DNA of 64,000 bases from positions 1,426,001-1,490,000 of the forward strand of contig NZ_CP035493.1 of assembly GCF_004135385.1 (NCBI RefSeq), given 5' to 3'. This DNA is from Xylanimonas protaetiae. GTDB lineage: Bacteria; Actinomycetota; Actinomycetes; Actinomycetales; Cellulomonadaceae. This document shows, in pieces, positions 33,924-42,661 of the stretch. Position 1 is the stretch's first letter, and each line of letters opens with the position of its first letter. Both the position numbers and the translations under genes were made by a program. Below the pieces are notes generated by a model. That model searched no databases. It worked only from the letters and a program-made list of their open reading frames with translations, and had not been told where the DNA came from.

Positions 33924-34646
33924 GTGACGACGGTGTTCGACCGACACCCAGTGTGGCCAACGACGGTGGGTGAACTGCGAGATCACCACCGGAGGGTGCG
34001 AGGCTTCGCGGTCGCTCGGACTTACGCTGCGCCTGTGCCAGCACTTCTTCACAGCACGAACGCGACCCCGGACAAACTCGACTTGGGGACGGTCGTCGCC
34101 CTGGCGGCACTCGCGGTTGCCATCATCGCAATCCCCATCGCCGTCTTCGCGACCCGCAGATGGGGAAGCCGTCGTGCAAAGATCTCTGTTGTCTCGGACG
34201 CGATCTCGCTCCTCCCCGAGGCAACGTCAGGCTTGGTGGAAGTCACCTTCCGCGGCATCCCTGTGAACGAACCGCATCTGGTGACTGTCGTGATCGCGAA
34301 CATCGGTCCGCGTGATGTCTCGTCCGAGATGTTCGACCGTGGACGCCCGATCATCATTCGGTTCGACGCGATGTTCTTTGGGCTCACTCAGCGGGACGCG
34401 GCGCTGAAGACGGTGTCTGCTGGCGTGGGCGCCACGGGGGACGATGCTCAGGTGGCGATCCGCCCAAGTCTCCTCAAGCGTGGCGCGACCTGGTCGTTCA
34501 GCGTCATCGTCGCTGGTCCGGCGAACGTTCAGGTTGACGCGCCTCTTGTCGACACCGACATCACGACTGGGCACGGTGCTCCCGAGCTTCGGGATGTCGT
34601 TCTGGCCGCTGCCAACGTCGCCGTGCGCGGGATCCTCCGCTTCTAG
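33924..34646 (+). CDS. Single-pass membrane protein downstream of TIR gene
   Basis: Up to 240 residues from GTG 33924, 11 bases after the TIR stop; a GTG at 34035 giving 203 residues is equally possible. One membrane helix (VVALAALAVAIIAIPIAVFA) is followed by a basic stop-transfer (TRRWGSRRAK) and a cytosolic beta-rich domain with repeated strand segments (LVTVVIANIGPRDVSSEMFD, RPIIIRFDAMFF). No named family recognised. Its tight linkage to the TIR/SLATT cluster makes it a candidate extra component of that system. Confidence 0.65.
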   Translation: MTTVFDRHPVWPTTVGELRDHHRRVRGFAVARTYAAPVPALLHSTNATPDKLDLGTVVALAALAVAIIAIPIAVFATRRWGSRRAKISVVSDAISLLPEATSGLVEVTFRGIPVNEPHLVTVVIANIGPRDVSSEMFDRGRPIIIRFDAMFFGLTQRDAALKTVSAGVGATGDDAQVAIRPSLLKRGATWSFSVIVAGPANVQVDAPLVDTDITTGHGAPELRDVVLAAANVAVRGILRF

Positions 34647-34761
34647 CCCGTGAGAACTTTCCTTACTGGCTCAAGCGCGCGGCTCCCGCCGCGCGGGCCG
34701 GCCTACCGGGCGGGGCCCCGCGCTCCGGCGCTGCGCGCCTCCGCGCACCCCACCCGTCCGG

Positions 34762-36526
34762 CCTGACTTCGGTCAGGTTCTCCACAGCCCGCGATCCGCA
34801 GTTCTCTGACCTGCGGTGATGGTCGTGGCTCTGTGGGTTAGTGTCCTCCTGGAGGCACTAAGTACGCTGCCGGGGTGGTGTGGGTTCGGCGGGTGAGGAC
34901 GGCGTCGGGTGCGACGGCGGTCCAGATCGTCGAGTCCGTGAACGGGCGGCGGCGGATCGTGCGGCATGTCGGGTCGGCGCATGACGAGGTCGCGCTCGGC
35001 CTGTTGATGGATGAGGCGGCCGATCTGATCAAGGGTGACCAGCAGTTGGAGCTCGACCTTGGCCTGCAGGCCGTGTCGAGGTACGCCCCGTTGATTCCCG
35101 TCCCGCAGCCGCCGGCCCTGTTCGGGCAGACGCCCTCCCGTGCGCGTGGGTGGATGCCCGCGCCCCTGCTGCGGCGCTCGTTCTCCCGGATCCTGTACGA
35201 CGCGATCGGGGGCGTGTTCGACGAGCTCGGTTTCGACATCGTCGGCGACGACACCTTCCGCGACCTGGTGATCGCGCGGATCGTGGAGCCGACCTCGCTG
35301 CTCGACGTCGACCGGGTCCTGTCCGACCTGGGCCGGGTCGCCGCGTCGCTGTCCACGCGGAAGCGGACGTTGAAGCGGGCGCAGGACGGCCGGTACCGGG
35401 ACCTGATCGCGAAGGCGTGCTTCACGTTCGCGCAGGCCAGCGATGATGTGTCCCTCGTGCTGTATGACGTGACCACGCTCTACTTCGAAGCGGAGAAGGA
35501 AGACGACCTGCGCAAGGTCGGCTACTCCAAAGAACGTCGCGTCGACCCGCAGATCGTCGTCGGCCTCCTCGTAGACAGGACCGGGTTCCCCCTCGAGATC
35601 GGCTGCTTCGAGGGGAACAAGGCCGAAACGCTCACGATCCTGCCCGTCATCAAGTCCTTCCAAGCCAGGCACGGCATCGAGGGCATGGTCATCGTCGCGG
35701 ACGCCGGCATGCTCTCCGGTGCGAACCTGCGCGAGCTCGACGACGCCGGGTTCTCCTTCATCGTCGGCTCCCGCCAGACCACCGCGCCCCTCGACCTGGC
35801 CTCGCACTACCGGTGGCACGGCACCGTGTTCACCGACGGGCAGATGATCGACACGATCACCCCCAAGCACCGCGGCGCGACGCCCGTCAATGACGTCAAC
35901 GTCAAGGCCGAGCCCGTGTGGACGAAGACCGGGACCCCGGCGTCATGGCGGGCCGTGTGGGCCTACTCCGCGAAGAGGTTCGCGAGAGACAACCGGACCC
36001 TGACCGCGCAGGAGGACCGCGCCCGATCAGTCATCGACGGTGACAAGCCCGCCCGCGCCACCCGGTTCGTCAAGACCACCGGAACCGCCCGCACCCTCGA
36101 CGAGACCGCCCTGGCCAGGGCGCGGAAGGTCGCCGGCCTCAAGGGCTACGTCACGAACATCCCCGCCACGGTCATGGCCCCAGGCGAGGTCATCTCCAGC
36201 TACCACGATCTGTGGCACGTCGAGCAGTCCTTCCGGATGTCGAAGACAGACCTGCAGGCCAGACCCTTCTTCGCGAGGACACGCGACGCGATCGAAGCCC
36301 ACCTCACCATCGTCTTCACCGCGCTGGCCGTCTCCCGCACGATCCAGGACCGCACCGGACTGTCCATCCGGAAAGTCCTGCGCGAGCTACGACCACTGCG
36401 CTCCGCGACCATCGAGATCAACGGCGTCATCCGCGACGCCGAACCCGCCATCCCCGCCGACAAGCAGGCCATCCTCGACGCGATCAGGAAGCCCGCAAGG
36501 CACTAAGGCTCTTGACCCAAGTCAGG
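34762..36526 (+). mobile_element. IS1634-like insertion sequence
   Basis: A 1765-bp IS with imperfect terminal repeats CCTGACTTCGGTCAGG and CTTGACCCAAGTCAGG (14 of 16 positions paired) and a 5-bp target duplication TCCGG (34757-34761 and 36527-36531). It holds one transposase gene. It lies in the non-coding gap after the membrane protein gene, so no gene appears broken. Confidence 0.85.
34875..36506 (+). CDS. IS1634-family transposase
   Basis: A 543-residue transposase from GTG 34875 (MVWVRRVRTASGATAVQIVE). The N-terminus has the family's typical opening with HVGSAHDEVALGLLMDEA; the catalytic Asp in MVIVADAGMLSGANL and the C-terminal YHDLWHVEQSFRMSKTDL (Y...E...K) fit the IS4/IS1634 DDE superfamily. 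Full length, no stop or frame change seen. Confidence 0.92.
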   Translation: MVWVRRVRTASGATAVQIVESVNGRRRIVRHVGSAHDEVALGLLMDEAADLIKGDQQLELDLGLQAVSRYAPLIPVPQPPALFGQTPSRARGWMPAPLLRRSFSRILYDAIGGVFDELGFDIVGDDTFRDLVIARIVEPTSLLDVDRVLSDLGRVAASLSTRKRTLKRAQDGRYRDLIAKACFTFAQASDDVSLVLYDVTTLYFEAEKEDDLRKVGYSKERRVDPQIVVGLLVDRTGFPLEIGCFEGNKAETLTILPVIKSFQARHGIEGMVIVADAGMLSGANLRELDDAGFSFIVGSRQTTAPLDLASHYRWHGTVFTDGQMIDTITPKHRGATPVNDVNVKAEPVWTKTGTPASWRAVWAYSAKRFARDNRTLTAQEDRARSVIDGDKPARATRFVKTTGTARTLDETALARARKVAGLKGYVTNIPATVMAPGEVISSYHDLWHVEQSFRMSKTDLQARPFFARTRDAIEAHLTIVFTALAVSRTIQDRTGLSIRKVLRELRPLRSATIEINGVIRDAEPAIPADKQAILDAIRKPARH

Positions 36527-36629
36527 TCCGGCCGGCCAGGCATGATGAAGGGCGGCTCGGGGAGTCAGTCCCGAACCGCCCATACGTCGTCTGCCCGCAG
36601 CTTGCCCGCCGCCGCTGCGTCCGTCCCGC

Positions 36630-37019
36630 CTACGACACTGACGGCATCGCGCTGCGCGACACCTTGAGCCACTCGTCGAGCCCATCCGACTCCGCCCATA
36701 GTCCGTACGCCTCCGACGTCTCGGGCCCCGAGAGGGCACGCGAAATCTGGGTGCGCACCCACGTAATGAGTTCGGGAGTGATGTCGAACCTGAAGTCGGC
36801 TCGCTCAACCTCAGGGACCTCCGGTCCAGGCTCGCCGCGCTCCGATCGGATGAGCGCCCCGAGCGCGATGGCCATCTGTCCGCCGTCGACTTCGAGATAG
36901 TCCGGATCGTCGAACGCCCACTCGATGGACTCAACGCCGTTGAAGTTGCCGGTCACGATGTCATCGAGCATGTCCATTGCGGCGTCGTTCTCGAACGGGC
37001 CGGTTCCACTGGCTCCCAT
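36630..37019 (-). CDS. DUF4259 protein
   Basis: A 129-residue soluble acidic protein from ATG 37019. It starts MGASGTGPFENDAAMDMLDD, the classical opening of DUF4259 proteins (MGxWGxGxFxNDxAxD), and continues with an acidic helical domain to ISRALSGPETSEAYGLW. No function is known for the family. The longer open frame upstream lacks similarity. Confidence 0.85.
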   Translation of the reverse strand: MGASGTGPFENDAAMDMLDDIVTGNFNGVESIEWAFDDPDYLEVDGGQMAIALGALIRSERGEPGPEVPEVERADFRFDITPELITWVRTQISRALSGPETSEAYGLWAESDGLDEWLKVSRSAMPSVS

Positions 37020-37276
37020 GGCGGCGATGCTATGGGGCGCTGGCTCTCGCGCCAAGAGAGCAGAAGCGCCACGCCGGACCGTCTGTCGACTCGCGTCCCG
37101 GCCCCGCACCGACAGCCGAGCATCCGGCCGACTCCACCCCGCGTCAAGGGCGCCTACGGCGTCGCTGCGCGATGGGCTGCGCCCACCCTTGACCCGGGAC
37201 TCCGCCGTCCTCCTGTGCTCCGCAATCGGTACGGCGCCTCGGAGTGTCCCCACCTTGACCTGCAAGACTCCCGTGC

Positions 37277-37523
37277 ATGGCGAAGTGGCTGTGCAACTGC
37301 GGAACCGATCCTCCGGTCGAGCGAGTTGATCCCGAACCCGATTGAGTGGCTGGTTGTCGCAGATGTTGCGTTCGACGACCTCCATGGGAACGCAACGGCG
37401 GATGACGTCTATGCAGCCGCTCAGCATGCGTTCCGCTGCCCATCCTGTGACCACCTGCACGTGTTCTGGTCCGGTCTGGCCGAGGAGCCGACCGTGTATG
37501 CCCGCGAGGGTGATACTGCGTAG
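37277..37523 (+). pseudogene. Small Cys-rich protein with a frame change
   Basis: ATG 37277 begins MAKWLCNCGT and then, in another frame, ILRSSELIPNPIEWLVVADV continues to AREGDTA*. Removing one base near 37307 gives a single protein of about 81 residues with CxC at the start and CPSC at HAFRCPSCDHLHVFWSG, a likely zinc site. The family (MAKWLC-CG...IPNPxEWL...FRCPxCxxLWVFW) occurs widely in bacteria with no known role. Real mutation or read error is open. It is the last gene before attR. Confidence 0.7.
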
Positions 37524-37637
37524 GAGAGCTGAAGGCGGTGTTATCGCGTGCCTGGCCGGTCACCAGGTCCACATGACGGCTCTTCCCCGCCAACTCACCC
37601 TTTTCACTCCTCTTTGCCAGCCAAACCAGCGCGATAA

Positions 37638-37654
37638 CGTACAACGCGTTACAC
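37638..37654. repeat. Operator-like motif, second copy
   Basis: CGTACAACGCGTTACAC matches 24341-24357 at 15 of 17 positions. It lies 78 bases inside attR in a gap (37524-37732) with no gene. The AACGCGTT centre is palindromic. Confidence 0.5.
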
Positions 37655-37732
37655 GGCGAGGCGAGGCGTAGGCCGAGGTCAGATGCCAGATCGTCCAGCC
37701 CGACCAACCCCGTCAAAACGGCGCGCTCGAAC

Positions 37733-37800
37733 CTCACCGCTACCGCCCCAGAAGGACCCCAGCCGCAGAACCTTGCGGATCTGGGGTCCTTCGTCTTTCC
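37733..37800. repeat. attR: repeat of tRNA-Ser 3' end and terminator
   Basis: It carries the core CTCACCGCTACCGCCCC (37733-37749) plus the hairpin GGACCCCAGCCGCAG...TGCGGATCTGGGGTCC and TTCGTCTTTCC, matching attL with a few loop differences. No intact tRNA precedes it. It marks the right boundary of the element. Confidence 0.9.
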
Positions 37801-37831
37801 TGTGCCGGTCCACCGCTGGCACCATCGAGGC

Positions 37832-38302
37832 ATGGTGCGCGGTGCCGCGGAGATCGTCGCGTTCCGGCTCTGGCCGCCGGTCGCGATCGGTGCGCCGCTG
37901 CTCGCGGGCTGGCTCGTCACCCAGGGCGCGGGTGACCCGTTCGAGCTCGGCGCGTGGCGAACCACGCTCGGCTGGGCGCTGGTCCTGCTGTTCGTGGGCT
38001 GGAACGGCTGGTCGCTGTGGCTCTTCCGGCGGCACGAGACCGGGTTGCTGCCAGGCCAGGCCACGCGCGCGCTGCTGGAGGAGGGGCCGTACCGGATCTC
38101 CCGCAACCCGCTGTACGTCGGTCTGCTCGCGCTCTATCTCGGCGTGTCGTTACTGATGCCGACGGTCTGGGGGCTGGTGCTGTTCCCGGTGGCTGTGCTG
38201 CTCGTCTCCTGGGGTGCGATCCGCCCCGAGGAGCGGTTCCTGCGCGACAGGTTCGGTGCGGAGTACGACGCGTACGCGCGGCGGGTGCGCCGCTGGCTCT
38301 AG
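37832..38302 (+). CDS. Isoprenylcysteine methyltransferase-like membrane protein
   Basis: A 156-residue polytopic protein from ATG 37832, first chromosomal gene after the AICE. It has four hydrophobic stretches and the ICMT/PEMT signature near the C-terminus: GPYRISRNPLYVGLLALYLG followed by a distal EERFLRDRFGAEYDAYARRV. Bacterial members methylate unknown membrane substrates using AdoMet. Complete and in the usual size range. Confidence 0.85.
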   Translation: MVRGAAEIVAFRLWPPVAIGAPLLAGWLVTQGAGDPFELGAWRTTLGWALVLLFVGWNGWSLWLFRRHETGLLPGQATRALLEEGPYRISRNPLYVGLLALYLGVSLLMPTVWGLVLFPVAVLLVSWGAIRPEERFLRDRFGAEYDAYARRVRRWL

Positions 38303-38330
38303 CTTTCTGGCGGCTGGCGCACGTGCTTCG

Positions 38331-38834
38331 ATGTGCGCCGTGGACACCACCGGCCGCTCGTTCCCCGTCCCGGTCCCCGACGAGCGTCAGGTGCTCACCC
38401 AGTGGCTCGACTGGCAGCGCGCCACGGTCCGGGCCAAGTGCACGGGGCTCGACGAAGCATCGGCCCGCCGGGCCCTCGTCGTGACGTCGCCGAGCCTGAC
38501 GATCGCCGGCGTCGTCGCGCACCTGACCAACGTGGAGCACCACTGGCTGGTGCGGTCGTTCCTCGGCGAAGCGGCGGCGCCCGACCCGACGCCCGACTGG
38601 CAGCCGACCGACATCGCGCTGCCGGACCTTCTCGACGCCTACGACAGGCAGTGCGAGATCTCTCGCGCGGTCGCGGACGCCCACGAGCTCGACGCGCTCG
38701 AGCGGTCGGCCCCGCCCGGGCTGCCGCTGGTCACCCTCCGCTGGATCCTCGGGCACCTCGTCCACGAGACGGCGCGGCACCTCGGGCACCTCGACCTGCT
38801 GCGCGAGCTGACCGACGGGGAACGGGGCTATTGA
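38331..38834 (+). CDS. DinB-family (DUF664) protein
   Basis: A 167-residue four-helix-bundle protein from ATG 38331, 28 bases after the methyltransferase-like gene. The DinB/DUF664 pattern is present: TIAGVVAHLTNVEHHWLVRS with the metal-binding His residues, and LRWILGHLVHETARHLGHLD near the end. The superfamily includes mycothiol-dependent enzymes in actinobacteria. Substrate unknown. Confidence 0.85.
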   Translation: MCAVDTTGRSFPVPVPDERQVLTQWLDWQRATVRAKCTGLDEASARRALVVTSPSLTIAGVVAHLTNVEHHWLVRSFLGEAAAPDPTPDWQPTDIALPDLLDAYDRQCEISRAVADAHELDALERSAPPGLPLVTLRWILGHLVHETARHLGHLDLLRELTDGERGY

Positions 38835-39060
38835 CGCCGGTCGAACACGCCGGCTTGAGGCTGACGCCGAGACGACAACGTGCGACCGAGATCGGAACGT
38901 GCTGTTCATGCCTGGCGTCGCACCGGGGTCTACTTCCTGCCCTTCTTGAACCCCGCGAGCGGGGACAACCCGAGTACGCCCTTACCGGCAGGTCGGCCAG
39001 GTGGACCGAGCGTAGGTCCGCAAGTCAGCCTCGCGCGTCAGGAGCCTGCGGGCGCCCGGA

Positions 39061-39732
39061 TCAGGCGCCGTCATACCCCGACGCGACCGCCCGGAGATAC
39101 GACAGCACTGCCAGCACCCGGCGATGGTCGTCGGCGGTCTCGGGGAGTCCCAGCTTGCGGAACACCCGGCTCGTGATGCCTTCGACCGTCTTGGGGCTGA
39201 GGTACAGGGTGCTGGCGATGGAGACGTTCGAGCGGCCTTCCGCCATGGCCGCGAGCACGTCGCGCTCGCGGGGAGCGAGCGCCGAGAGGGCGTCGTCGTC
39301 GGCGCGCCGCCGGAGGAGCTGTTCGATGACGTGCGAGTCGATGGCCGTCCCGCCGCGCCCGACGCGACGGATCGCCTCGACCAGCTCGGCCGGGTCGAGG
39401 ACGCGGTCCTTGAGCAGGTATCCGACGCCTCGAGCGCCGTTCCCCAGCAGGTCGGCCGCGTGACGTGCCTCGACATACTGGGACAAGAGCAGGATGCCGA
39501 CGGCGAAGCCGTGCTCGGCCCGGATGGCGCGCGCACACTCGAGCCCTTCCAGCGTGTGCGTCGGGGGCATGCGGATGTCGATCAGCGCAACGTCGGGACG
39601 ATGCTCCCGTACCGATCTCACGACAGCGTCGGCGTCCCCAGCCTCGCCGACGACCTCGAAGTCGGCCCTCCGGAGCAGCTCGACGAGCCCGGCGCGCAGC
39701 AGGTGGTTGTCATCGGCGACGACTACGCGCAT
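39061..39732 (-). CDS. Response regulator, NarL/LuxR family
   Basis: A 223-residue regulator from ATG 39732, overlapping the kinase stop by ten bases. Receiver: acidic pair VVADDN, Asp in VALIDIRMP, Lys in YLLKDRV. LuxR-type DNA-binding block: LAPRERDVLAAMAEGRSNVS. It shares long identical blocks with the regulator at 4664-5320, so the two systems are paralogues. Partner of the kinase encoded immediately upstream. Confidence 0.94.
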   Translation of the reverse strand: MRVVVADDNHLLRAGLVELLRRADFEVVGEAGDADAVVRSVREHRPDVALIDIRMPPTHTLEGLECARAIRAEHGFAVGILLLSQYVEARHAADLLGNGARGVGYLLKDRVLDPAELVEAIRRVGRGGTAIDSHVIEQLLRRRADDDALSALAPRERDVLAAMAEGRSNVSIASTLYLSPKTVEGITSRVFRKLGLPETADDHRRVLAVLSYLRAVASGYDGA

Positions 39733-41456
39733 GGCATCCTGACCTCGATCGTCGTCCCGCCGGCCGGCCCTGGGGAGACGGACATGGAGCCACCTCCCGC
39801 GGCGGCTCGGTCGGCGAGGCCGCGCAGCCCGGTCCCACCGCTCGCGTCGGCACCTCCGATCCCGTCGTCCTCCACCGTTGCGCGCGCCTCGTGCGCGTCG
39901 GCCCGCAGGCGTACGTGGACGTGCTCCGCGTGCGCGTGCTTCGCCACGTTGGTGAGCGCCTCCGCGATCGCGAAGTACAGCGTGGCCGACACGAGCGGGG
40001 AGGGCTCGCGCTCCAGGTCGACCGTCAGCGTGGTGGGAACCGGGAACCGGTCGGTGAGCGCTTCGACGGCCGCCGCGATCCCCGACTCCGTGAGCAACGG
40101 CGGATGGATGCCGCGCGCCAGGTCGCGCAGCTCGTTGATCGCGACACCGAGCTCGTCGACCGCGCGCTGCAGCGCGGCGCGGGTCGCCGGGTCCGTGCCG
40201 TCCATCTGTGCCTCGGCCAGCTTCAAGGAGAGCGCGATCGTCACGAGCCGCTGCTGGGCGCCGTCGTGCAGGTTGCGTTCGATGCGCCGGCGTTCGGCGT
40301 CGCCGGCGACGACGATGCGTGCGCGAGACGCCGCGACCTCCGCGACCTGCGCCTCCATGGCGGCCTGGAGGCGGTCGTTGTCCACGGACAGGCGGACGGC
40401 TGCCATCACGCCACGGACCAGCCCGGGGTCCTCGAGCAGCGCGGCGTCGTGCACGAGGAGGGCGATGGGCTCGCCGCGGCGCTCGATCCGTGTGACGGTG
40501 CGCTGGTCGAGCGCCTGAGGCCCGACGGGGGTCCCATCGTCCGCGACGTACCCGCCCCGCTCCGCCGACCATGGGAGCAGCGTCAGGTTCGGGTCTTCGA
40601 GCGCCCGCCGGAGGGCGTCTGCCAGCCGGCCCGGCGGAGCGTCGTCGCCGAGCTCCGACACGAGGTCGACGACCGATGCCCGGGTCTGGCGAAGCCGGGA
40701 GAACCCGACGGCGAGGGTGACGGCCACGGCAGCCGTCGCCCAGTCGGTGAGCGCGTACGTCGGGATCAGGGTCGGGCCCGTGTTGAGTCCGGCGACGCTG
40801 CCGAGGATCGCCGAGACCGCCATGACCGTGCCGGCGACGAGCGCTGGCTGGAGCATGCGTCGTACGGGACGGCTGGCTCGTCGCCATCGCAGCGCCACGC
40901 CGGTCACAGCGGGGACCACGAGCGCCGGGTACACGATGCGGAAGGCTGCCTCGGTCCCCTGCCACCACCGGTCGTCGGTGACGGCGGGGATCAGGCGGTT
41001 CGTCACGCAGCCGCATCCCGTCAGGTCCGCGGGGACGTACAGGAGAGCGCGCGCCGTCGTCCGTGCGACGACGACACCCAGGATCAGGACCAGCACGATC
41101 CGCTCGCCGCGCGTCGCGATCCGTCCCGTGGGGTACGCGAGCAGCGCCCAGACGAGCAGGCCATTGTACCACCCCACCAGCGCGAACGCGACCAGGCCCA
41201 GCGAACCGTTGCCCGCAGAGTTCAGGAGGACCGCGTACCAGGCGAACCCCGCGGCCGTGACGAGCCACCAGCAGCGGTTCTGCGGCCGGAACCGCCAGAT
41301 GGCCAGTCCGGAGGCGATGCACACCCAGCCGATCAGCGGCTCGCCCAAGGGGGCGGCGAGTGCGTGCCCAGAACCCTGATGGTTGAGGGCGAACCAACCC
41401 CATGCGAGGCCCGCCGGGACGAGGAGCCAGGGCGCATTGCGCATCGCGCCACGCAT
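39723..41456 (-). CDS. Membrane sensor histidine kinase, HisKA_3 family
   Basis: A 577-residue kinase. The first 240 residues contain about seven hydrophobic helices in two groups (for example LALYVPA-type loop after an exposed Cys pair CGCVTN). Then a GAF-like stretch leads into ERRRIERNLHDGAQQRLVTI with the phospho-accepting His near residue 395, and an HATPase domain with EALTNVAKHA and GTGLRGLADRAAAGG. Its ATG overlaps the receiver-only gene upstream (ATGA). Signal unknown. Confidence 0.92.
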   Translation of the reverse strand: MRGAMRNAPWLLVPAGLAWGWFALNHQGSGHALAAPLGEPLIGWVCIASGLAIWRFRPQNRCWWLVTAAGFAWYAVLLNSAGNGSLGLVAFALVGWYNGLLVWALLAYPTGRIATRGERIVLVLILGVVVARTTARALLYVPADLTGCGCVTNRLIPAVTDDRWWQGTEAAFRIVYPALVVPAVTGVALRWRRASRPVRRMLQPALVAGTVMAVSAILGSVAGLNTGPTLIPTYALTDWATAAVAVTLAVGFSRLRQTRASVVDLVSELGDDAPPGRLADALRRALEDPNLTLLPWSAERGGYVADDGTPVGPQALDQRTVTRIERRGEPIALLVHDAALLEDPGLVRGVMAAVRLSVDNDRLQAAMEAQVAEVAASRARIVVAGDAERRRIERNLHDGAQQRLVTIALSLKLAEAQMDGTDPATRAALQRAVDELGVAINELRDLARGIHPPLLTESGIAAAVEALTDRFPVPTTLTVDLEREPSPLVSATLYFAIAEALTNVAKHAHAEHVHVRLRADAHEARATVEDDGIGGADASGGTGLRGLADRAAAGGGSMSVSPGPAGGTTIEVRMPCA

Positions 41457-41806
41457 CAGGCGACCTCGATCAACGCGCGTAGCGCCGGGCCGCTCAGCCC
41501 GGCCTTCGCGACGAACCCGACGGCCCCGCTCGCCGAGGCCGCCCAGGCGTAGTCTGCCGTCGACGTCAGCACGACGTGGGGCGCGGAGGGCAGCGCGCTC
41601 ATCGCCTGGGCGACGTCGAGCCCGCTGCCGTCGGGCAGCCGGACGTCGAGCAGGACGACGTCCGGCTGCAGCGCCTCTACCGCGCGGAGGGCGTCCGCCG
41701 CGTCCGCGGACTCACCCACGACGGTGAACCGGTCGGCCTCGAGGAGCTCGCGCGCCACGCGCCGGAACTCCGCATGGTCGTCCACGATGAGAACCGTCGG
41801 GCACAT
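41456..41806 (-). CDS. Stand-alone receiver-domain protein
   Basis: A 116-residue CheY-like receiver from ATG 41806 (GTG 41824 possible). VLIVDDHAEF gives the acidic pair, VVLLDVRLPDGSG the phosphorylated Asp, VLTSTAD the Thr/Ser and GFVAKAG the Lys. It has no output domain, unlike the NarL regulator two genes on, so it may act as a phosphate sink or modulator for the kinase with which it is co-transcribed. Confidence 0.9.
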   Translation of the reverse strand: MCPTVLIVDDHAEFRRVARELLEADRFTVVGESADAADALRAVEALQPDVVLLDVRLPDGSGLDVAQAMSALPSAPHVVLTSTADYAWAASASGAVGFVAKAGLSGPALRALIEVA

Positions 41807-41933
41807 GAGCCCATGCTGGCTCACCGTGGGCCGGGACGAGCAGAGGGCTAACCCTCGGTCCTCGGCGGGCTGGCTCCGATGTCATCGCATCCTCCCGGCA
41901 CTACCTTGCATGACAGAGCCGAGGGAGGTTCCG

Positions 41934-42661
41934 ATGAAGACAGGGTGGATTCTCGCCGCAGTGCTCCTCCTCGCCGTCGTCGGCGGGTGCACGGCAGAGG
42001 CCGACGCTGAACCGGGCCCGTCCCAGACACCCACGGCGGCCCCCTCGCCCGGTCACGTCCTGTTCAGCGACCCGCTGGACGACGACGCGAACGGATGGGG
42101 ACAGGCGACTACGGGGTCGGGAGGGCCAGGTTCGACCGTGGCGCGTACGTCACGGAAGCCACCGGCGCGCCCCTCGTCGGAGCTTTCCCCGATGAGCTCG
42201 TCCGGTCGGTCGAGAGCGGCGAGGTGGACCTCACCGACGTCGTGATCGAGTCCACGATCGTGATGGAGCAGCGCGGGGAGGTCGCCGGCGTCTACTGCCG
42301 GCAGGGCACCGACACGGACTCCGACTTCCAGCACTACGAGTTCATGGTCCGCGACGGCTACGCGACGATCCGGATCGCCGACAACAACGTGCAGATCGAC
42401 GTCCTCGCCGAGACGAGACGGCTCTCGCTGCCCCGAGGCGAGGAGATCGCGATCCAAGCCACGTGCGTCGGCGAGGAGACCCGCGGCGTGGACCTGTCGT
42501 TGACCGTGGACGGTGTGCTGGTCCTGCAGGCGTCGACCGACGTCGTGCTGCCTGGCGGGATCGTCGGCCTCCTCATGTACCCGAGACCTGGCGCGGGCGA
42601 AGGCAACGCGAGCTCCGCGCGGTTCCTCGACTTCTCCGTGTCATCGGTGCGTGCGAGATGA
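41934..42661 (+). pseudogene. Secreted lipoprotein, split by a frame change
   Basis: ATG 41934, with GAGGGAGG upstream, starts a lipoprotein signal (MKTGWILAAVLLLAVVGGC) with the lipobox VGGC, then a Pro/Thr/Ser linker and VLFSDPLDDDANGWG. The mature domain continues in another frame (TGDYGVGRARFDRGAYVTEA to ARFLDFSVSSVRAR*). One more G in the run GGATGGGGACAGG near 42100 joins them into about 242 residues. The domain looks like a concanavalin-like beta sandwich (ESTIVMEQRGEVAGVYCRQG, FMVRDGYATIRI). Probably a surface sensor or binding protein; divergent from the kinase set. Confidence 0.75.

Larger units (their letters stand above)
12153..37800. mobile_element. Actinomycete integrative and conjugative element (AICE) in tRNA-Ser
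   Basis: About 25.6 kb between repeated tRNA-Ser 3' ends. The left third, read leftwards, holds the AICE core: Pra-like activator, small gene, FtsK/TraSA-like translocase, RepSA-like initiator, excisionase and tyrosine integrase, many joined by ATGA overlaps. This is the pSAM2-type order. The remainder is cargo: regulators, Nudix, HD, nuclease-like genes, restriction-modification, a TIR/SLATT cluster, two IS elements. Frame changes in integrase and traSA mean it may be immobile unless they are assembly errors. Confidence 0.92.
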
